Assembly: GCF_001613465.1 (NCBI RefSeq)
Contig: NZ_BDCK01000018.1
Span: 124,001-188,000 of the forward strand
Direction: 5' to 3'
Length of the DNA stretch: 64,000 nucleotides
From: Nocardia niwae NBRC 108934 = DSM 45340
Lineage (GTDB): Bacteria; Actinomycetota; Actinomycetes; Mycobacteriales; Mycobacteriaceae
The notes below the pieces were generated by a model. It was not told the origin of the DNA and did not search any database. It worked only from the letters and a program-made list of their open reading frames with translations. The position numbers were made by a program, and so were the translations under genes. The stretch's first letter is position 1; each line of letters starts with the position of its first letter. Below are positions 50,571 through 61,839 of the stretch, piece by piece.

Positions 50571-51248
50571 CGTGCCCCGCGCGGGCGTCTCCGGTTGCGT
50601 GGGCGCTTCCGATGTTTCGGATGGCCGGTGCCGGCGTCCGAGCCGCTCGGCTCGCTGTGCGATACCGCGCAGCATCTTCCGTTCCATCACCAGGCTGCCC
50701 GGTTCCATCACGAGCACGGTGAACAGCCGCGCGAACGCGGACGCCCCCGTCAGCGCGATGCGGTTGCGGCTCACGAGCCGGGTCGCCGCACCACCCATCG
50801 GATAGAGGCCGAAGGCCCACACCCAGCGGCCGTCCTCGGACGCGAAGACGATATGGTGCTCGCTTTCGAGAATCGCGACACGCATACGCGGACCGGACTT
50901 GCCGAGCGGAAAGCTGTCCCCGACCGCGAGGTTCTGGAACTGCGGCAGGATTTCCTCGGCGCTGTGCATATCGAGGCCGAGCAGATTCTCGATCCAATCG
51001 TAGGTATACGCGCCGCCGCGGCCGGGTCCCAGCTGAACCAGCCACGGCCAGATCGCGTCGGCGCCCGCGCAGATCGTGATCGCCCGAGTCGAGACGATAT
51101 CGGCGTCTATCAACAAATCGTCGCCCGGCATCACCCGCGCGATCTCTTCCCCGCAGGCTCCCCAGGTCAACCACTTGGCCCGCAACCGATTTCCGGTCAG
51201 CCGTCCGATAGCCGATTCAACGGTCGCGGTGAGCATCGTCGTGTCCAT
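50523..51248 (-). CDS. SRPBCC/START-like membrane-linked hypothetical protein
   Basis: A 241-aa protein of a type common in mycobacteria and Nocardia: ITICAGADAIWPWLVQLGPGRGGAYTYDWIENLLGLDMHSAEEILPQFQNLAVGDSFPLG, MRVAILESEHHIVFAS and RWVWAFGLYPM, which fit a SRPBCC-like lipid-binding fold, then VLVMEPGSLVMERKMLRGIAQRAERL. The C-terminal 40 residues are a low-complexity Ser/Thr/Pro tail. GAAGGAGAA lies about 11 nt before ATG 51248; the longer frame to 51854 is antisense to a stress protein gene. The ligand is unknown. Confidence 0.78.
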   Translation of the reverse strand: MDTTMLTATVESAIGRLTGNRLRAKWLTWGACGEEIARVMPGDDLLIDADIVSTRAITICAGADAIWPWLVQLGPGRGGAYTYDWIENLLGLDMHSAEEILPQFQNLAVGDSFPLGKSGPRMRVAILESEHHIVFASEDGRWVWAFGLYPMGGAATRLVSRNRIALTGASAFARLFTVLVMEPGSLVMERKMLRGIAQRAERLGRRHRPSETSEAPTQPETPARGTSSAAAQGAQGVDGSL

Positions 51249-51415
51249 GACGTCCGGCTTCTCCTTCGATGCGCCGCGTGAGCACGCGGCAGTGTGACGC
51301 CCGCCCGAGGCATCCGGCTCCGGTGCCGGCTGAGCGGTCTGTGGGATCGACTCAGGGCACATCGCCTGTTCGATCGTCTGGAATGATCCGGTTGGAGGGA
51401 GCGCGGCGGTCAGCT

Positions 51416-52273
51416 TCACGACCTGGCGATGATCACGGGCACCGTGGCCCCGTGCAGCACCGCCTGACTCACCGAACCGAGGGTCATTCCGGCGAAACCG
51501 CCGCGCCCATGACTGCCCACGACGATGAGCCGCGCGTTCTCGCCGACCTCGAGCAGTCGCTTGGCCGGGCGGTCTTCCACCACGATGCACCGCACCGGCA
51601 CTTCCGGATACCGCTCCCTGTACCCGGCAAGGCTCCGGGCGAGCAATTCCGCACCCTCCTGCTGCATTTCGGCGCGCGAGTCGTAGCGCAAGAACTCCGA
51701 CCAGGTGTGCACCGCGACCAGTTCGGCACCCCGGTATGCGGCTTCGTCGAAGGCGATCTCGGTGGCGCGGACACTCTGCGGCGAGCCGTCCACTCCCACG
51801 ACGACGGGGCCGTCCGCGCGCTCGGCATCGACGGGAACCACGGCGACCGGGCACGCGGCGTGCCGGGCCAGTGCCGTGCTCACCGAACCCAGGATGGTGC
51901 GGCTGAAGGCGCCCAGACCGTGGGTGCCGACCACGAGCAGTCGCGCGCCCTTGGAGCGGTCGCGTAAGACCGGGATCGGAGGCGCTTCGGCCGATTCGGT
52001 GGCGATCTCGAGTGCGCCGATCGGTGCGGACGCGGTCGCGGCGGCTTCTCGCGCGGCCTCGAGTGCCGCGGTTGCCCGACTGCGGTAGATGTCGTAGTCG
52101 ATTTGCTCCAGTGCGACGCCCGGCCCGAAATCGGTCGGCGCCGGAATCGAGTCGACGATGTGCAGCGGTGCGTGACGATGGGCTGCGGCGGCCGCTGCGA
52201 AGCGCACGGCCGCGAGCGCGGACTCCGACCCGTCGACACCGACGAGGACGGGCGGATTGATGTCGGAAGGCAT
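51416..52273 (-). CDS. universal stress protein, two tandem UspA domains
   Basis: A 285-aa protein with two UspA domains (VLVGVDGSESALAAVRFAAAAAAHRHAPLHIV; VVVGVDGSPQSVRATEIAFDEAAYRGAELVAVHTW). Both keep the G-x2-G-x9-G(S/T) ATP motif (GTHGLGAFSRTILGS and GSHGRGGFAGMTLGS), unlike the paralogue at 42112, to which its first domain is close (ALGAFSRAMLGS). GAGGAAG lies 7 nt before ATG 52273. It follows the stress protein at 52287 by 13 nt and is cotranscribed with it. Confidence 0.94.
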   Translation of the reverse strand: MPSDINPPVLVGVDGSESALAAVRFAAAAAAHRHAPLHIVDSIPAPTDFGPGVALEQIDYDIYRSRATAALEAAREAAATASAPIGALEIATESAEAPPIPVLRDRSKGARLLVVGTHGLGAFSRTILGSVSTALARHAACPVAVVPVDAERADGPVVVGVDGSPQSVRATEIAFDEAAYRGAELVAVHTWSEFLRYDSRAEMQQEGAELLARSLAGYRERYPEVPVRCIVVEDRPAKRLLEVGENARLIVVGSHGRGGFAGMTLGSVSQAVLHGATVPVIIARS

Positions 52274-52286
52274 GGCTTCGCTTCCT

Positions 52287-53195
52287 CTATGCCTCGTGGA
52301 CGACCATGACCGGGCAATGGGCGTGCTGGACAAGGAAATTGCCGACAGAACCGAGCAGCAGGCCGCGGAACCCGCCGCGGCCCCGGCTGCCGACCACGAG
52401 GAGTTGCGCGGATTTCGACCATGCGGTGAGCAGGGTGCGTGGCCTGGCGACGGCGACCTTGCGAGTGACCTCGACCTCGGGATACTTCTCCTGCCAACCG
52501 GCGAGTTGCTCGGCGAGCACGAGTTGGGCGGCGGTTTCGAGTTCCCGGACCGGAAGGAGTTCGGAGGCACCGGGATGGAAGTCGAAGTCGCCGGCGACAT
52601 GGACTGCAACGAGCGAAGCCCCGCGAATTTCGGCTTCGGCGAACGCCGCGCCGACCGCGGCTTCCGCTTCAGAGCTGCCGTCCACGCCGACGACGACGGG
52701 TCCGTCGCCGCGGGTGCGTTGCTCACTGCCGGTGTCGTGCACGACCACGATGTGGCCGTGGCCGTGGGCGGTCACCGCGAGCAGTGTCGAGCCGATATGC
52801 GCGAGCTCGCCGCCCTGTCCAGCGCCCAGCACCACGAGGTGGGCGGCGGCGGAGCGTTCGATCAGCAGGGTGGCCGGGTGGGCGGGCGACAATTCGGTGT
52901 CGACTCGCAGTCCCGGATCGACGCGGCGGGCCAACCGTGCGGCGCAGGCCAATCGGGCTGCGCCTTGCTCTCGTGCGCGCTGGGCGACCGCGGGCACCAC
53001 CAGGTCGTACATGCCGAAAACAGCCTGGGTCGCTGCCAGATCCAGGCCGTGCACGATCAGTAGCCTGCGTCTGCGCCGGGCGGCCGTCTCGGCAGCCCAC
53101 TGCGCAGCCAGATCGGAGTTTTCGGAACCGTCGATACCGACGACCACGGCAGCGGACGCCAGCTGGTGCGGGTTGTCCGGGAGTGAGGCGGACAT
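52287..53195 (-). CDS. universal stress protein, two tandem UspA domains
   Basis: A 302-aa protein with two UspA domains (VVVGIDGSENSDLAAQWAAETAARRRRRLLIVHGLDL; VVVGVDGSSEAEAAVGAAFAEAEIRGASLVAVHVAGDF). The second domain has the full ATP motif GSRGRGGFRGLLLGS; the first is shortened (GAGQGGELAHIGS). It is most like the protein at 54203 (LGSTLLAVTAHGHG against LGSTLLAVTAHARG; GWQEKYPEVEVTRKV against GWQEKFPEVRVARKV). The start is 53195 with GAAGGGA upstream. It is the first of two stress genes in an operon; two GGACC half-sites lie about 80-100 nt upstream. Confidence 0.94.
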   Translation of the reverse strand: MSASLPDNPHQLASAAVVVGIDGSENSDLAAQWAAETAARRRRRLLIVHGLDLAATQAVFGMYDLVVPAVAQRAREQGAARLACAARLARRVDPGLRVDTELSPAHPATLLIERSAAAHLVVLGAGQGGELAHIGSTLLAVTAHGHGHIVVVHDTGSEQRTRGDGPVVVGVDGSSEAEAAVGAAFAEAEIRGASLVAVHVAGDFDFHPGASELLPVRELETAAQLVLAEQLAGWQEKYPEVEVTRKVAVARPRTLLTAWSKSAQLLVVGSRGRGGFRGLLLGSVGNFLVQHAHCPVMVVHEA

Positions 53196-53272
53196 AGGGA
53201 GTGTCCCTTCGGAGGGCGATGCTTGTGTACTCGAAGAGTAGGGATCGGCGAGGTCGCATAACGCCTGGCGTT

Positions 53273-53293
53273 GGTCCCGAATACCGAGGTCCT
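53273..53293. promoter_or_regulatory. pair of DevR-like half-sites
   Basis: On the minus strand AGGACCTCGGTATTCGGGAC, then C, contains two GGACC half-sites in direct order, 16 nt apart, about 80 nt upstream of the stress protein gene at 53195. It is a weaker fit to the DosR core than the other sites. Confidence 0.3.
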
Positions 53294-53406
53294 TCGGCAG
53301 CATGGCCGGGTGGCTCCCGCGGACCCGAATGCGCCGGAACCTCCGGGTTCGTGGCACACCCTTGGGCGGCAGCGGTAGACGCGGGCAACGAGATCCACGT
53401 CCGCCG

Positions 53407-53934
53407 TCAGGCGTGGTGCATGATGCGGTCGAGTTCGGTATAGGCGATCCGGCGCGCCCACACTCGGGCACGGTCCAATTCGCCCGGCGCGAGTGGGCCG
53501 GTCGTGTCGGCGACCAGGAAGTCCACCGGCTGATCGGCGAGGGAATAGCCCAATCGACACAGTCGTTTCCCGATGCCGCGCGCGGCCGAGCCGGCCAACC
53601 AGGGTGGTTTGGCGACCTTGGTGCCGAACGCCAACGCGCGTCGCCCCGCAGGCACCGGCAACGTGGCCGCGAGCCATTCCCTTACCCCGATGCCGGTCGC
53701 GATCGGAATATCGGTCAGCTTGGCGGCGTCGCGGCGCGTCTGCGGGCGGCTGAGCCCGAACGCGTGGGTGGGGCCGCCGACCACGAGCAGGTTCAGCGTC
53801 GGCCCGCACACTTCCGCGGCCGCGGACACATGCACGACTTCCACCTCGGCGTGTTCGCCCAGTCCCTGCGCGATGGCGTCGGCCACCGCCGCAGTGTTGC
53901 CGAACATCGATTCGTAGATTATCCGCGCGCGCAT
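53407..53934 (-). CDS. flavodoxin-family protein
   Basis: A 175-aa flavodoxin-like protein. The FMN phosphate loop is IIYESMFGNTAAVADAIAQGLGE (residues 5-27), and LLVVGGPTHAFGLSRPQTRRDA resembles the flavin-ring loop region; ALAFGTKVAKPPWLAGSAARGIGKRL follows. It likely carries electrons or acts as an FMN-binding quinone or menaquinone reductase. It is divergent from the stress protein gene at 54203; the 268-nt region between them contains a good DosR-box-like site at 54025. That arrangement suggests induction under low oxygen or NO. Confidence 0.88.
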   Translation of the reverse strand: MRARIIYESMFGNTAAVADAIAQGLGEHAEVEVVHVSAAAEVCGPTLNLLVVGGPTHAFGLSRPQTRRDAAKLTDIPIATGIGVREWLAATLPVPAGRRALAFGTKVAKPPWLAGSAARGIGKRLCRLGYSLADQPVDFLVADTTGPLAPGELDRARVWARRIAYTELDRIMHHA

Positions 53935-54024
53935 GACGAGTCGCTCCTCTGCGCTGTACTTGGGCTACTCCGACGCTAGGACGGACGGGAGCGGACGGAA
54001 CAGAGTCGAACCGACCAACGCCAC

Positions 54025-54038
54025 GGGACCTTCGCCCT
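54025..54038. promoter_or_regulatory. DevR/DosR-box-like element
   Basis: GGGACCTTCGCCCT matches GGGACTTNNGNCCC at 9 of 11 fixed positions (T6 is C, C14 is T). It sits between the divergent flavodoxin-like gene (53934) and the stress protein gene (54203). Confidence 0.4.
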
Positions 54039-54202
54039 GTGCTGGAGGTGCCGCTCCTCGTGGCCCGAGGGGCGTTCGCCATGTGGTCTTTTGGCCCACC
54101 TTTCGAGGACGATCAGCCGCATCCGCGGGTGCGGCCCCGCTCATACCGTTGGGGGCGGCGCTCGGTCGGGCGCCCACAATCACACAGGCTCGGGAGGTCC
54201 CC

Positions 54203-55135
54203 ATGACGGAGCAGCGATTCGACGACCCGCATCATCTCGCGACGGCGAAGGTCGTCGTCGGCGTGGACGGTTCGGAGGGGTCGTGGACCGCGCTGCGGTG
54301 GGCCGCGCAGTTCGCGGCCGGGCGCGGACGGGAACTCGAGATCCTGCACGGTATGGATCTGGTGGGTACCAGTTGGGTGCTGGGTGACTACGAGGTCCTC
54401 GTTCCCTCGGTCCTCGATGCGGCGCGCGAACAGGGCGAAGACATGGTCGCCCGGGCAGAACGCCTGGCCCGCTCGATGGCGCCCGGGTTGCGTATCTCGG
54501 CTCGCGTGTCCACCGACACCGGTCGGGAACTGCTGCTCGAACACAGCGCCGAGGCGTATGCGGTCGTGCTCGGTGCGACCGGTGCAGCCGGAACATTCAC
54601 CCATCTGGGCTCCACGCTGCTGGCCGTGACCGCCCACGCGCGTGGCACCGTGATCGTCGTGCGCACCGATCCCGACGCCGGCCCCACGGTGCACGCCTCG
54701 GGCCCGGTGGTCGTCGGCGTCGACGGCAGCCCGGTCGGTGAAGCGGCCATCGCCGCGGCGTTCACCGAAGCCGCCGAGCGCGGGGCCGAACTCGTGGCCG
54801 TGCATGTCTGGAGCGACTGGGACCTCGGCCGGTTCGCCGGGCACACCAGCTTGGGTGAACTCGACCTGGACAATCTGGAACAGGCGATTCTCGCCGAGCG
54901 TCTCGCGGGTTGGCAGGAGAAGTTCCCGGAAGTCCGGGTCGCCCGGAAGGTCGAGGTGTCCGCGCCCGCACCGCATCTGCTGGACTGGTCGAAGGTGGCG
55001 CAGCTGCTCGTCGTGGGCAGCCGCGGGCGCGGTGGGTTCGCGGGGATGCTGCTCGGTTCGACAGCCAACACCCTGGTGCAGCACGCGGCGTGCCCGGTGA
55101 TGGTGGTCCACCCGCGCGACGACCTCCGCAGTTAG
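54203..55135 (+). CDS. universal stress protein, two tandem UspA domains
   Basis: A 310-aa protein with two UspA domains (KVVVGVDGSEGSWTALRWAAQFAAGRGRELEILHGMDL; VVVGVDGSPVGEAAIAAAFTEAAERGAELVAVHVWSDW). The second ATP motif is GSRGRGGFAGMLLGS; the first is compressed (GATGAAGTFTHLGS). It is the nearest paralogue of the protein at 52287. GGGAGG lies 5-6 nt before ATG 54203, and the longer frame from 53933 crosses the intergenic region. It converges with the devR-devS operon, which ends at 55208. Confidence 0.94.
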   Translation: MTEQRFDDPHHLATAKVVVGVDGSEGSWTALRWAAQFAAGRGRELEILHGMDLVGTSWVLGDYEVLVPSVLDAAREQGEDMVARAERLARSMAPGLRISARVSTDTGRELLLEHSAEAYAVVLGATGAAGTFTHLGSTLLAVTAHARGTVIVVRTDPDAGPTVHASGPVVVGVDGSPVGEAAIAAAFTEAAERGAELVAVHVWSDWDLGRFAGHTSLGELDLDNLEQAILAERLAGWQEKFPEVRVARKVEVSAPAPHLLDWSKVAQLLVVGSRGRGGFAGMLLGSTANTLVQHAACPVMVVHPRDDLRS

Positions 55136-55207
55136 CGGAGCACAGACCGGCACTGGCAACCGCTCACGCCCGGCGGTCTCACGACGGACGCCGGTCGGCG
55201 ATTCCGG

Positions 55208-57694
<2,487 letters not shown>

Positions 57695-57699
57695 TCAGA

Positions 57700-58107
57700 C
57701 TACGGAGCCTGCGGTCGGCTCGGCTCGGAGTTGGACCTCGGATCGGTGACCGAGGTCCCTTGACGGCAACCCTCGCTCAGCCGCCCGGCCCACACTTCCG
57801 CCCACTCGGTGAGCGGCTGGAGATGATCGATGAGCTGCCGTCCCGATTCGGTCAGTGTGTATCCGGTCGCGGCTCGTTCGACGATGTGCGTCGCGCCGAG
57901 TTCGTGGAGCCGGCGGGTCAGCAGACTGGAGGACATGTCGTCGCAGTGGTTGCGCAGTTCACGGAAGGTGAGGGGGCGTTGAGCCCGGTGGAGTTCCCAG
58001 AGGACGCGCAGCGCCCAGCGTCGCCCGACGAGATCCAGCAAAGCCATGATCGGGCGTCCGGAGGCCGATCCCCGGACCGGCTTGCCCGGTTCTGGAACGG
58101 ACTTCAC
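57700..58107 (-). CDS. HxlR-family winged-helix regulator
   Basis: A 135-aa MarR-like HxlR regulator: ALLDLVGRRWALRVLWELHRAQRPLTFRELRNHCDDMSSSLLTRRLHELGATHIVERAATGYTLTESGRQL, with WELHRAQRPLTFRELR as the core. The start is GTG 58107, 8 nt after the stop of the SnoaL-like gene, with GAGGG upstream; the longer frame to 58191 overlaps that gene. The two form an operon. A perfect palindrome at the operon start (58501-58519) is the likely autoregulatory site. The C-terminal tail overlaps the candidate devR box at 57733. The effector is unknown; many HxlR proteins sense aldehydes or redox state. Confidence 0.88.
   Translation of the reverse strand: MKSVPEPGKPVRGSASGRPIMALLDLVGRRWALRVLWELHRAQRPLTFRELRNHCDDMSSSLLTRRLHELGATHIVERAATGYTLTESGRQLIDHLQPLTEWAEVWAGRLSEGCRQGTSVTDPRSNSEPSRPQAP
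57733..57758. promoter_or_regulatory. DevR-like palindrome upstream of devR
   Basis: GGACCTCGG (57733-57741) and CCGAGGTCC (57750-57758) are perfect 9-bp inverted arms with an 8-nt spacer, 64 nt before the devR start. Read on the minus strand, AGGGACCTCGGTCAC fits the DosR core at 9 of 11 fixed positions, so devR may be autoregulated from inside the 3' end of the HxlR gene. Confidence 0.5.
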
Positions 58108-58114
58108 GAGTCCC

Positions 58115-58501
58115 TCACCCGGCCGGTGCGGGCAGTGGTGACTGCTCGAGCAACCGGCCCATCGCACCGATCGCTGTTCGGAGCGCGGCAAACGGCCGCA
58201 GAAACAAGGTGATGCGCAGCAGCTGTCCCGCCTCGTTGCGCTCCTCGTGCAGCACTCCCTCCAGTTGCCGGCCCGCGACCAGGGCGGTGAAGCGATACAC
58301 CGTGCCGCGCTCGCCGCTGTACGGCTGTGCCTGATCCACCTCTCCGAGGACCTGGGATATCAGCTCGAACATGTGCAACACGTTCGCGCGACCGTGGTAG
58401 TCGGCGACCGGGCTCGAAAACGTCGCGTCCTCGGCCACCATCGCCGCCAGCGACGCCGTATCACCCGCTCGCCACGCCGAGAGTATCTGCGATTGCTTCA
58501 T
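58115..58501 (-). CDS. SnoaL/NTF2-like fold protein
   Basis: A 128-aa NTF2-like protein: MKQSQILSAWRAGDTASLAAMVAEDATFSSPVADYHGRANVLHMFELISQVLGEVDQ, then RFTALVAGRQLEGVLHEERNEAGQLLRITLFLRPFAAL. The pattern (start helix, DATFSSPVADYHGR, conserved Phe/Arg strands) is that of small SnoaL-like or limonene-epoxide-hydrolase-like proteins of unknown reaction. The start ATG 58501 lies 6 nt after a -10-like TATTTT inside a perfect palindrome, so translation may be leaderless. It is first in the operon with the HxlR regulator. Confidence 0.82.
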   Translation of the reverse strand: MKQSQILSAWRAGDTASLAAMVAEDATFSSPVADYHGRANVLHMFELISQVLGEVDQAQPYSGERGTVYRFTALVAGRQLEGVLHEERNEAGQLLRITLFLRPFAALRTAIGAMGRLLEQSPLPAPAG

Positions 58502-58519
58502 GCCTCTAAAATAGAGGCA
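58501..58519 (-). promoter_or_regulatory. palindromic operator overlapping a leaderless promoter
   Basis: TGCCTCTA-AAA-TAGAGGCA is a perfect 8-bp inverted repeat. On the minus strand it contains TATTTT, a -10-like hexamer, 6 nt before the ATG at 58501, so the operator covers both promoter and start. The HxlR protein encoded next is the probable ligand-controlled repressor. Confidence 0.65.
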
Positions 58520-58811
58520 CAAGGGGCTGGCCGCCACCGGAATCGAAGGACTCTCGCCGCTGTGCCGTCGCCTACGGGCCGCGCTCCTCATCCCATCCGC
58601 GAACCGACGCGGCGGTGACCATGCGAGCTGCGGATATGGGTGTAGAAGTGGGTGACTCTACGCATGCCGGAGCCGGACGGGTCTGTGATGCTCGAGCCAT
58701 CGGTTGCGAGTGGGAGATCGAGGTCGACTGCCGGTCGTCCAGCTGCGGTCACCGCGTGCCGCCGAGGATCCGATCAGGCATGAGCTAGGCGTATGGCAAG
58801 GGTGATCGAAG

Positions 58812-59057
58812 ATGGTTGATGTGCGTCGAATCGAAGTGGACGGGCTGCGCGTGTCGTGGTCGTTGTCTTCGAACCACTTGATCTCGATCGTCGCGGTGCA
58901 CAGCGCGGCTGAGGCCGCGCCGGTCATATCGTTCGGTCCCGACGCCTATCCGGATCTCGCCCAGGCGCGAGAACTTCTCCCGGGGCTCGCGAAGCTCTGG
59001 GACGCCGTGCGGCACGAATTCTGGAGTGAGCTCATTCCGATGCGTCGCGCATACTGA
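58812..59057 (+). CDS. small hypothetical protein, 81 aa
   Basis: I do not recognise a family. The frame MVDVRRIEVDGLRVSWSLSSNHLISIVAVHSAAEAAPVISFGPDAYPDLAQARELLPGLAKLWDAVRHEFW has a beta-rich start and a helical end, with an AAGGG upstream of the ATG. Nothing suggests secretion. It lies alone in a 680-nt gap between the SnoaL-HxlR operon and the large LuxR regulator gene, so it may be an orphan; coding character is plausible, not certain. Confidence 0.45.
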   Translation: MVDVRRIEVDGLRVSWSLSSNHLISIVAVHSAAEAAPVISFGPDAYPDLAQARELLPGLAKLWDAVRHEFWSELIPMRRAY

Positions 59058-59168
59058 CGACGGCGGACCGCCCTTCGCCGGGCAGCCTCGACGTCGCCCG
59101 GCCACCGGTAACGGCACCGCGCCCGGCACATCTATCGGAACTGGTCTCGCGGGTCCTTTCCGCGCGGC

Positions 59169-59174
59169 TAGATT
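59169..59174 (+). promoter_or_regulatory. -10 element of a likely leaderless promoter
   Basis: TAGATT lies 6 nt before the ATG at 59181, so transcription should start at the initiation codon. No Shine-Dalgarno sequence is present, in agreement with a leaderless mRNA. Confidence 0.5.
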
Positions 59175-59180
59175 TATCTC

Positions 59181-61499
59181 ATGCCGCGGCGGAAGCCCGC
59201 TCGGGTGATCGGCAACCTGCCCTTCCCGATCACCAGCTTTGTCGGACGGCAACGGGAGATCCGTGGCGTCCGGGAACTGCTCGCGACCGCCCGGCTGGTG
59301 ACGCTCACCGGAGTGGGCGGGGTCGGGAAGACGCGGCTGGCCACCGAGGTCGCGGCCGCGTCCGGCCAGTTGTTCCCGGACGGGACGTGGCTGGTGGATC
59401 TGGCCGCCGTGAGCGACGCCGATCTACTGGGGCGCGCGGTGCTGACCAGTCTCGGCGTCGTCGACTTGTCCAACCGCGGCGTCGACGAGCAACTCCTCGA
59501 CCATCTCGCCGACCTGCGCGCTTTGCTCGTCCTGGACAACTGCGAACACCTCGTGGAAGCGTGTGGCGACTTGTGCGACCGGCTGCTCAGGTCCTGCGCC
59601 GAACTGCGGATATTGACCACCAGCCGGGAGGCGCTCGGCATCGTCGGCGAGCATGTCTACCCGGTCCTGCCGTTGTCGATGCCCGTGCCGGACACGCCCG
59701 TCACCCCGACGGCGCTGACGGCGTTCGAAGCGCCGACCCTGCTGCTGGAACGCGCACGAGCAGTGCGTCCGGGACTCACCGAAGCCGAATGCGACACCGA
59801 CGCCGTAATCCGGGTCTGTGACCGGCTGGACGGGATACCGCTCGCCATCGAACTGGCCGCGTCCCGGCTACGGTCGCTGTCGCTGCGGGGACTGCTGGCC
59901 CGACTCGAGGACCGCTTCGCGCTGCTGGCGGTGGACACCCGCGCCACGGCGCCGAGACAGCGGACACTGCGAGCGTTGATCGACTGGAGTTATGGGCTGT
60001 GCCGGCCCGCGGAACGATTGCTGTGGGCGCGACTGTCGGTCTTCGCCGGGGGGTTCGGTCTGGCCGCCGCCGAGGGCGCCTGTAGCGGCCCCGACCTGCC
60101 GCGCGATCAGATCCTGGATCTGATCGACCAATTGGTCGCGCAATCGATCGTGGTCCTCGTCCCGACCGACGACCTGCCGCGGTATCGGATGCTGGAGGTG
60201 ATCCGGGAGTACGGATGGCACCGGTTGACCGAACTGGGGGAGACCGACGTCTTGCGCAAACGGCACTGCGACTACTACCTCGCTCTCGCCGAGCGCAGCG
60301 CCGAAGCGTGGGACGGACCCGGACAGGCGGCCGGTCTGGCCGAGCTGCGCGCCGAGCACGCGAATCTGCAAGCGGCACTCGAGTGGGCGACCAGGGAGCC
60401 GACCGCCACCCACGAGGCTCTGGCTCTGGTGACCGCATTGCGCTACCACTGGTGCGCGGACGGATTCCTCGGCGAGGGACGCCGGTGGATGGATCGAGCG
60501 CTACACGGCGCGGACCAGAACAACACCGAACGAATACCGGCGCTGTGGGCCGTGGCATGGGTGATGCTGCTGCAAGGCAGCCCTGACGACGCCGACCAGG
60601 CACTCGATGAGTGCGTCGCCCGCGCCGCCGCGGTCGGCGACCAGGGGGCCATCGCCTGGGCCACCAGCCTCCGTGGCTCGTCAGCGCTGTTCCGCGGCAA
60701 CCTCGCGGAGGCCATCACGATGTTCGAACGCGTCGTCGCCGATTTTCCCGAGGAAGAGAATGCCGTCCGACTGACTCTGTTCCAGCTCGCCATGGCGCAA
60801 GTGCACGCCGGTGACGACAGGGCATCGAAGACGGCCCGGCGGGGGATCGAGCTCGCCGACAAGCGCGGCGAGCAATGGAGCAAGTCCTGCGCCCTGTGGG
60901 CCCTGGCCTTCGACCAGTACACCCACGGCGAGCACGGCAAGGCGGCGGCCACGACCTGCGCCGCACTGGAGATCCAGCGCCGGTTCAACGATCGCGTGGC
61001 CACGGCTCTGATGATCGAGCTGATGGCCTGGATCGCCGCCGCGCGCGGCGATCACCGGCGTGCGGCGCGGCTGCTGGGCGCGATCGGAGCGGAATGGCGG
61101 CGCATCGGCAGCTCGATCACGGCGTTCGGACCGTATATCGCGCAGTGGCACGACGCTTGCGAGCGCACTACTGCGGCGAGCCTGCCCGAAGCGGCGCTGC
61201 GCGCGGAACGCGCCCGCGGCGAAGGGCTCGATCACGATCAGGCGATCGCCTACGCACTCGACCGCCGCGAGTGCGCCGTCGCAGCCGCGGAACGGGACGA
61301 CAACGTGGTGCTCACCGCACGCGAGCGCCAGGTGGCCGAACTCGTCGCGCAGGGCCTCAGCAATCGCCAGATCGCCGAACGGCTCGTGGTATCGCCGCGT
61401 ACCGTCGACCGGCATCTCGAGAACATCCTCGGCAAACTCGGCTTCGCGTCGCGGGCTCAGGTCGCCGCGTGGACGGCGCGAGAACACCGAGCACGCTGA
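59181..61499 (+). CDS. large ATPase-LuxR regulator (AfsR/LAL-like, NB-ARC type)
   Basis: A 772-aa regulator. An N-terminal ATPase has Walker A GVGGVGKT (44-51), ALLVLDNCEHLVEACGDL (Walker B) and ILTTSREALGI. Then comes a winged region (RTLRALIDWSYGLCRPAERLLWARLSVFAGGF), a TPR-like helical part (about 380-640) and a C-terminal LuxR HTH (LTARERQVAELVAQGLSNRQIAERLVVSPRTVDRHLENILGKLGFASRAQVAAW). It lacks the adenylate-cyclase domain of mycobacterial Rv0386-type relatives. ATP binding should switch its oligomerisation and DNA binding. It is a lone gene with a probable leaderless start. The targets are unknown. Confidence 0.92.
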   Translation: MPRRKPARVIGNLPFPITSFVGRQREIRGVRELLATARLVTLTGVGGVGKTRLATEVAAASGQLFPDGTWLVDLAAVSDADLLGRAVLTSLGVVDLSNRGVDEQLLDHLADLRALLVLDNCEHLVEACGDLCDRLLRSCAELRILTTSREALGIVGEHVYPVLPLSMPVPDTPVTPTALTAFEAPTLLLERARAVRPGLTEAECDTDAVIRVCDRLDGIPLAIELAASRLRSLSLRGLLARLEDRFALLAVDTRATAPRQRTLRALIDWSYGLCRPAERLLWARLSVFAGGFGLAAAEGACSGPDLPRDQILDLIDQLVAQSIVVLVPTDDLPRYRMLEVIREYGWHRLTELGETDVLRKRHCDYYLALAERSAEAWDGPGQAAGLAELRAEHANLQAALEWATREPTATHEALALVTALRYHWCADGFLGEGRRWMDRALHGADQNNTERIPALWAVAWVMLLQGSPDDADQALDECVARAAAVGDQGAIAWATSLRGSSALFRGNLAEAITMFERVVADFPEEENAVRLTLFQLAMAQVHAGDDRASKTARRGIELADKRGEQWSKSCALWALAFDQYTHGEHGKAAATTCAALEIQRRFNDRVATALMIELMAWIAAARGDHRRAARLLGAIGAEWRRIGSSITAFGPYIAQWHDACERTTAASLPEAALRAERARGEGLDHDQAIAYALDRRECAVAAAERDDNVVLTARERQVAELVAQGLSNRQIAERLVVSPRTVDRHLENILGKLGFASRAQVAAWTAREHRAR

Positions 61500-61677
61500 G
61501 TTACGCGTATAGCTACCAATGTTCGATCGGGCCGGTCGCCGTTTCGGGAACCAGCCACGGCCAGGCCGGGGCGGGCAGGTCGGTGGCACCGCAACTTCGC
61601 GCCCGCGAATGTCCGGCTCGGCGAGCGCAGCTCGCTTCTCGTCACGCTCAGGAACTGACGCATGGCCTTGCCTCTAC

Positions 61678-61780
61678 TTGTGTCGCACCCTCAGGGGCAT
61701 CCGCCCCGATTCGTGAGGTGTCCAGACCCGTCGAACCGAGAAAGTGCGCCGCCTTCTCCGGCTTTAGCGTTGGCGGAACT
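61678..61780 (+). promoter_or_regulatory. conserved leader block, copy B (shared with 23595-23697)
   Basis: The same three blocks as at 23595: TTGTGTCGCA at 61678, ATTCGTGAG at 61709 with TCCAGACCC, and TTTAGCGTTGGCG at 61763, with identical spacing of 31 and 54 nt. The block ends about 60 nt before the ATG at 61840. The downstream genes also share the first codons ATGAAACGAAGT. Confidence 0.6.
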
Positions 61781-61839
61781 TGTGAGTCGGTTGGGATCAG
61801 TGCCGGTAGACGAACGTGACAGTTGAAGGAAAGCAAGCG

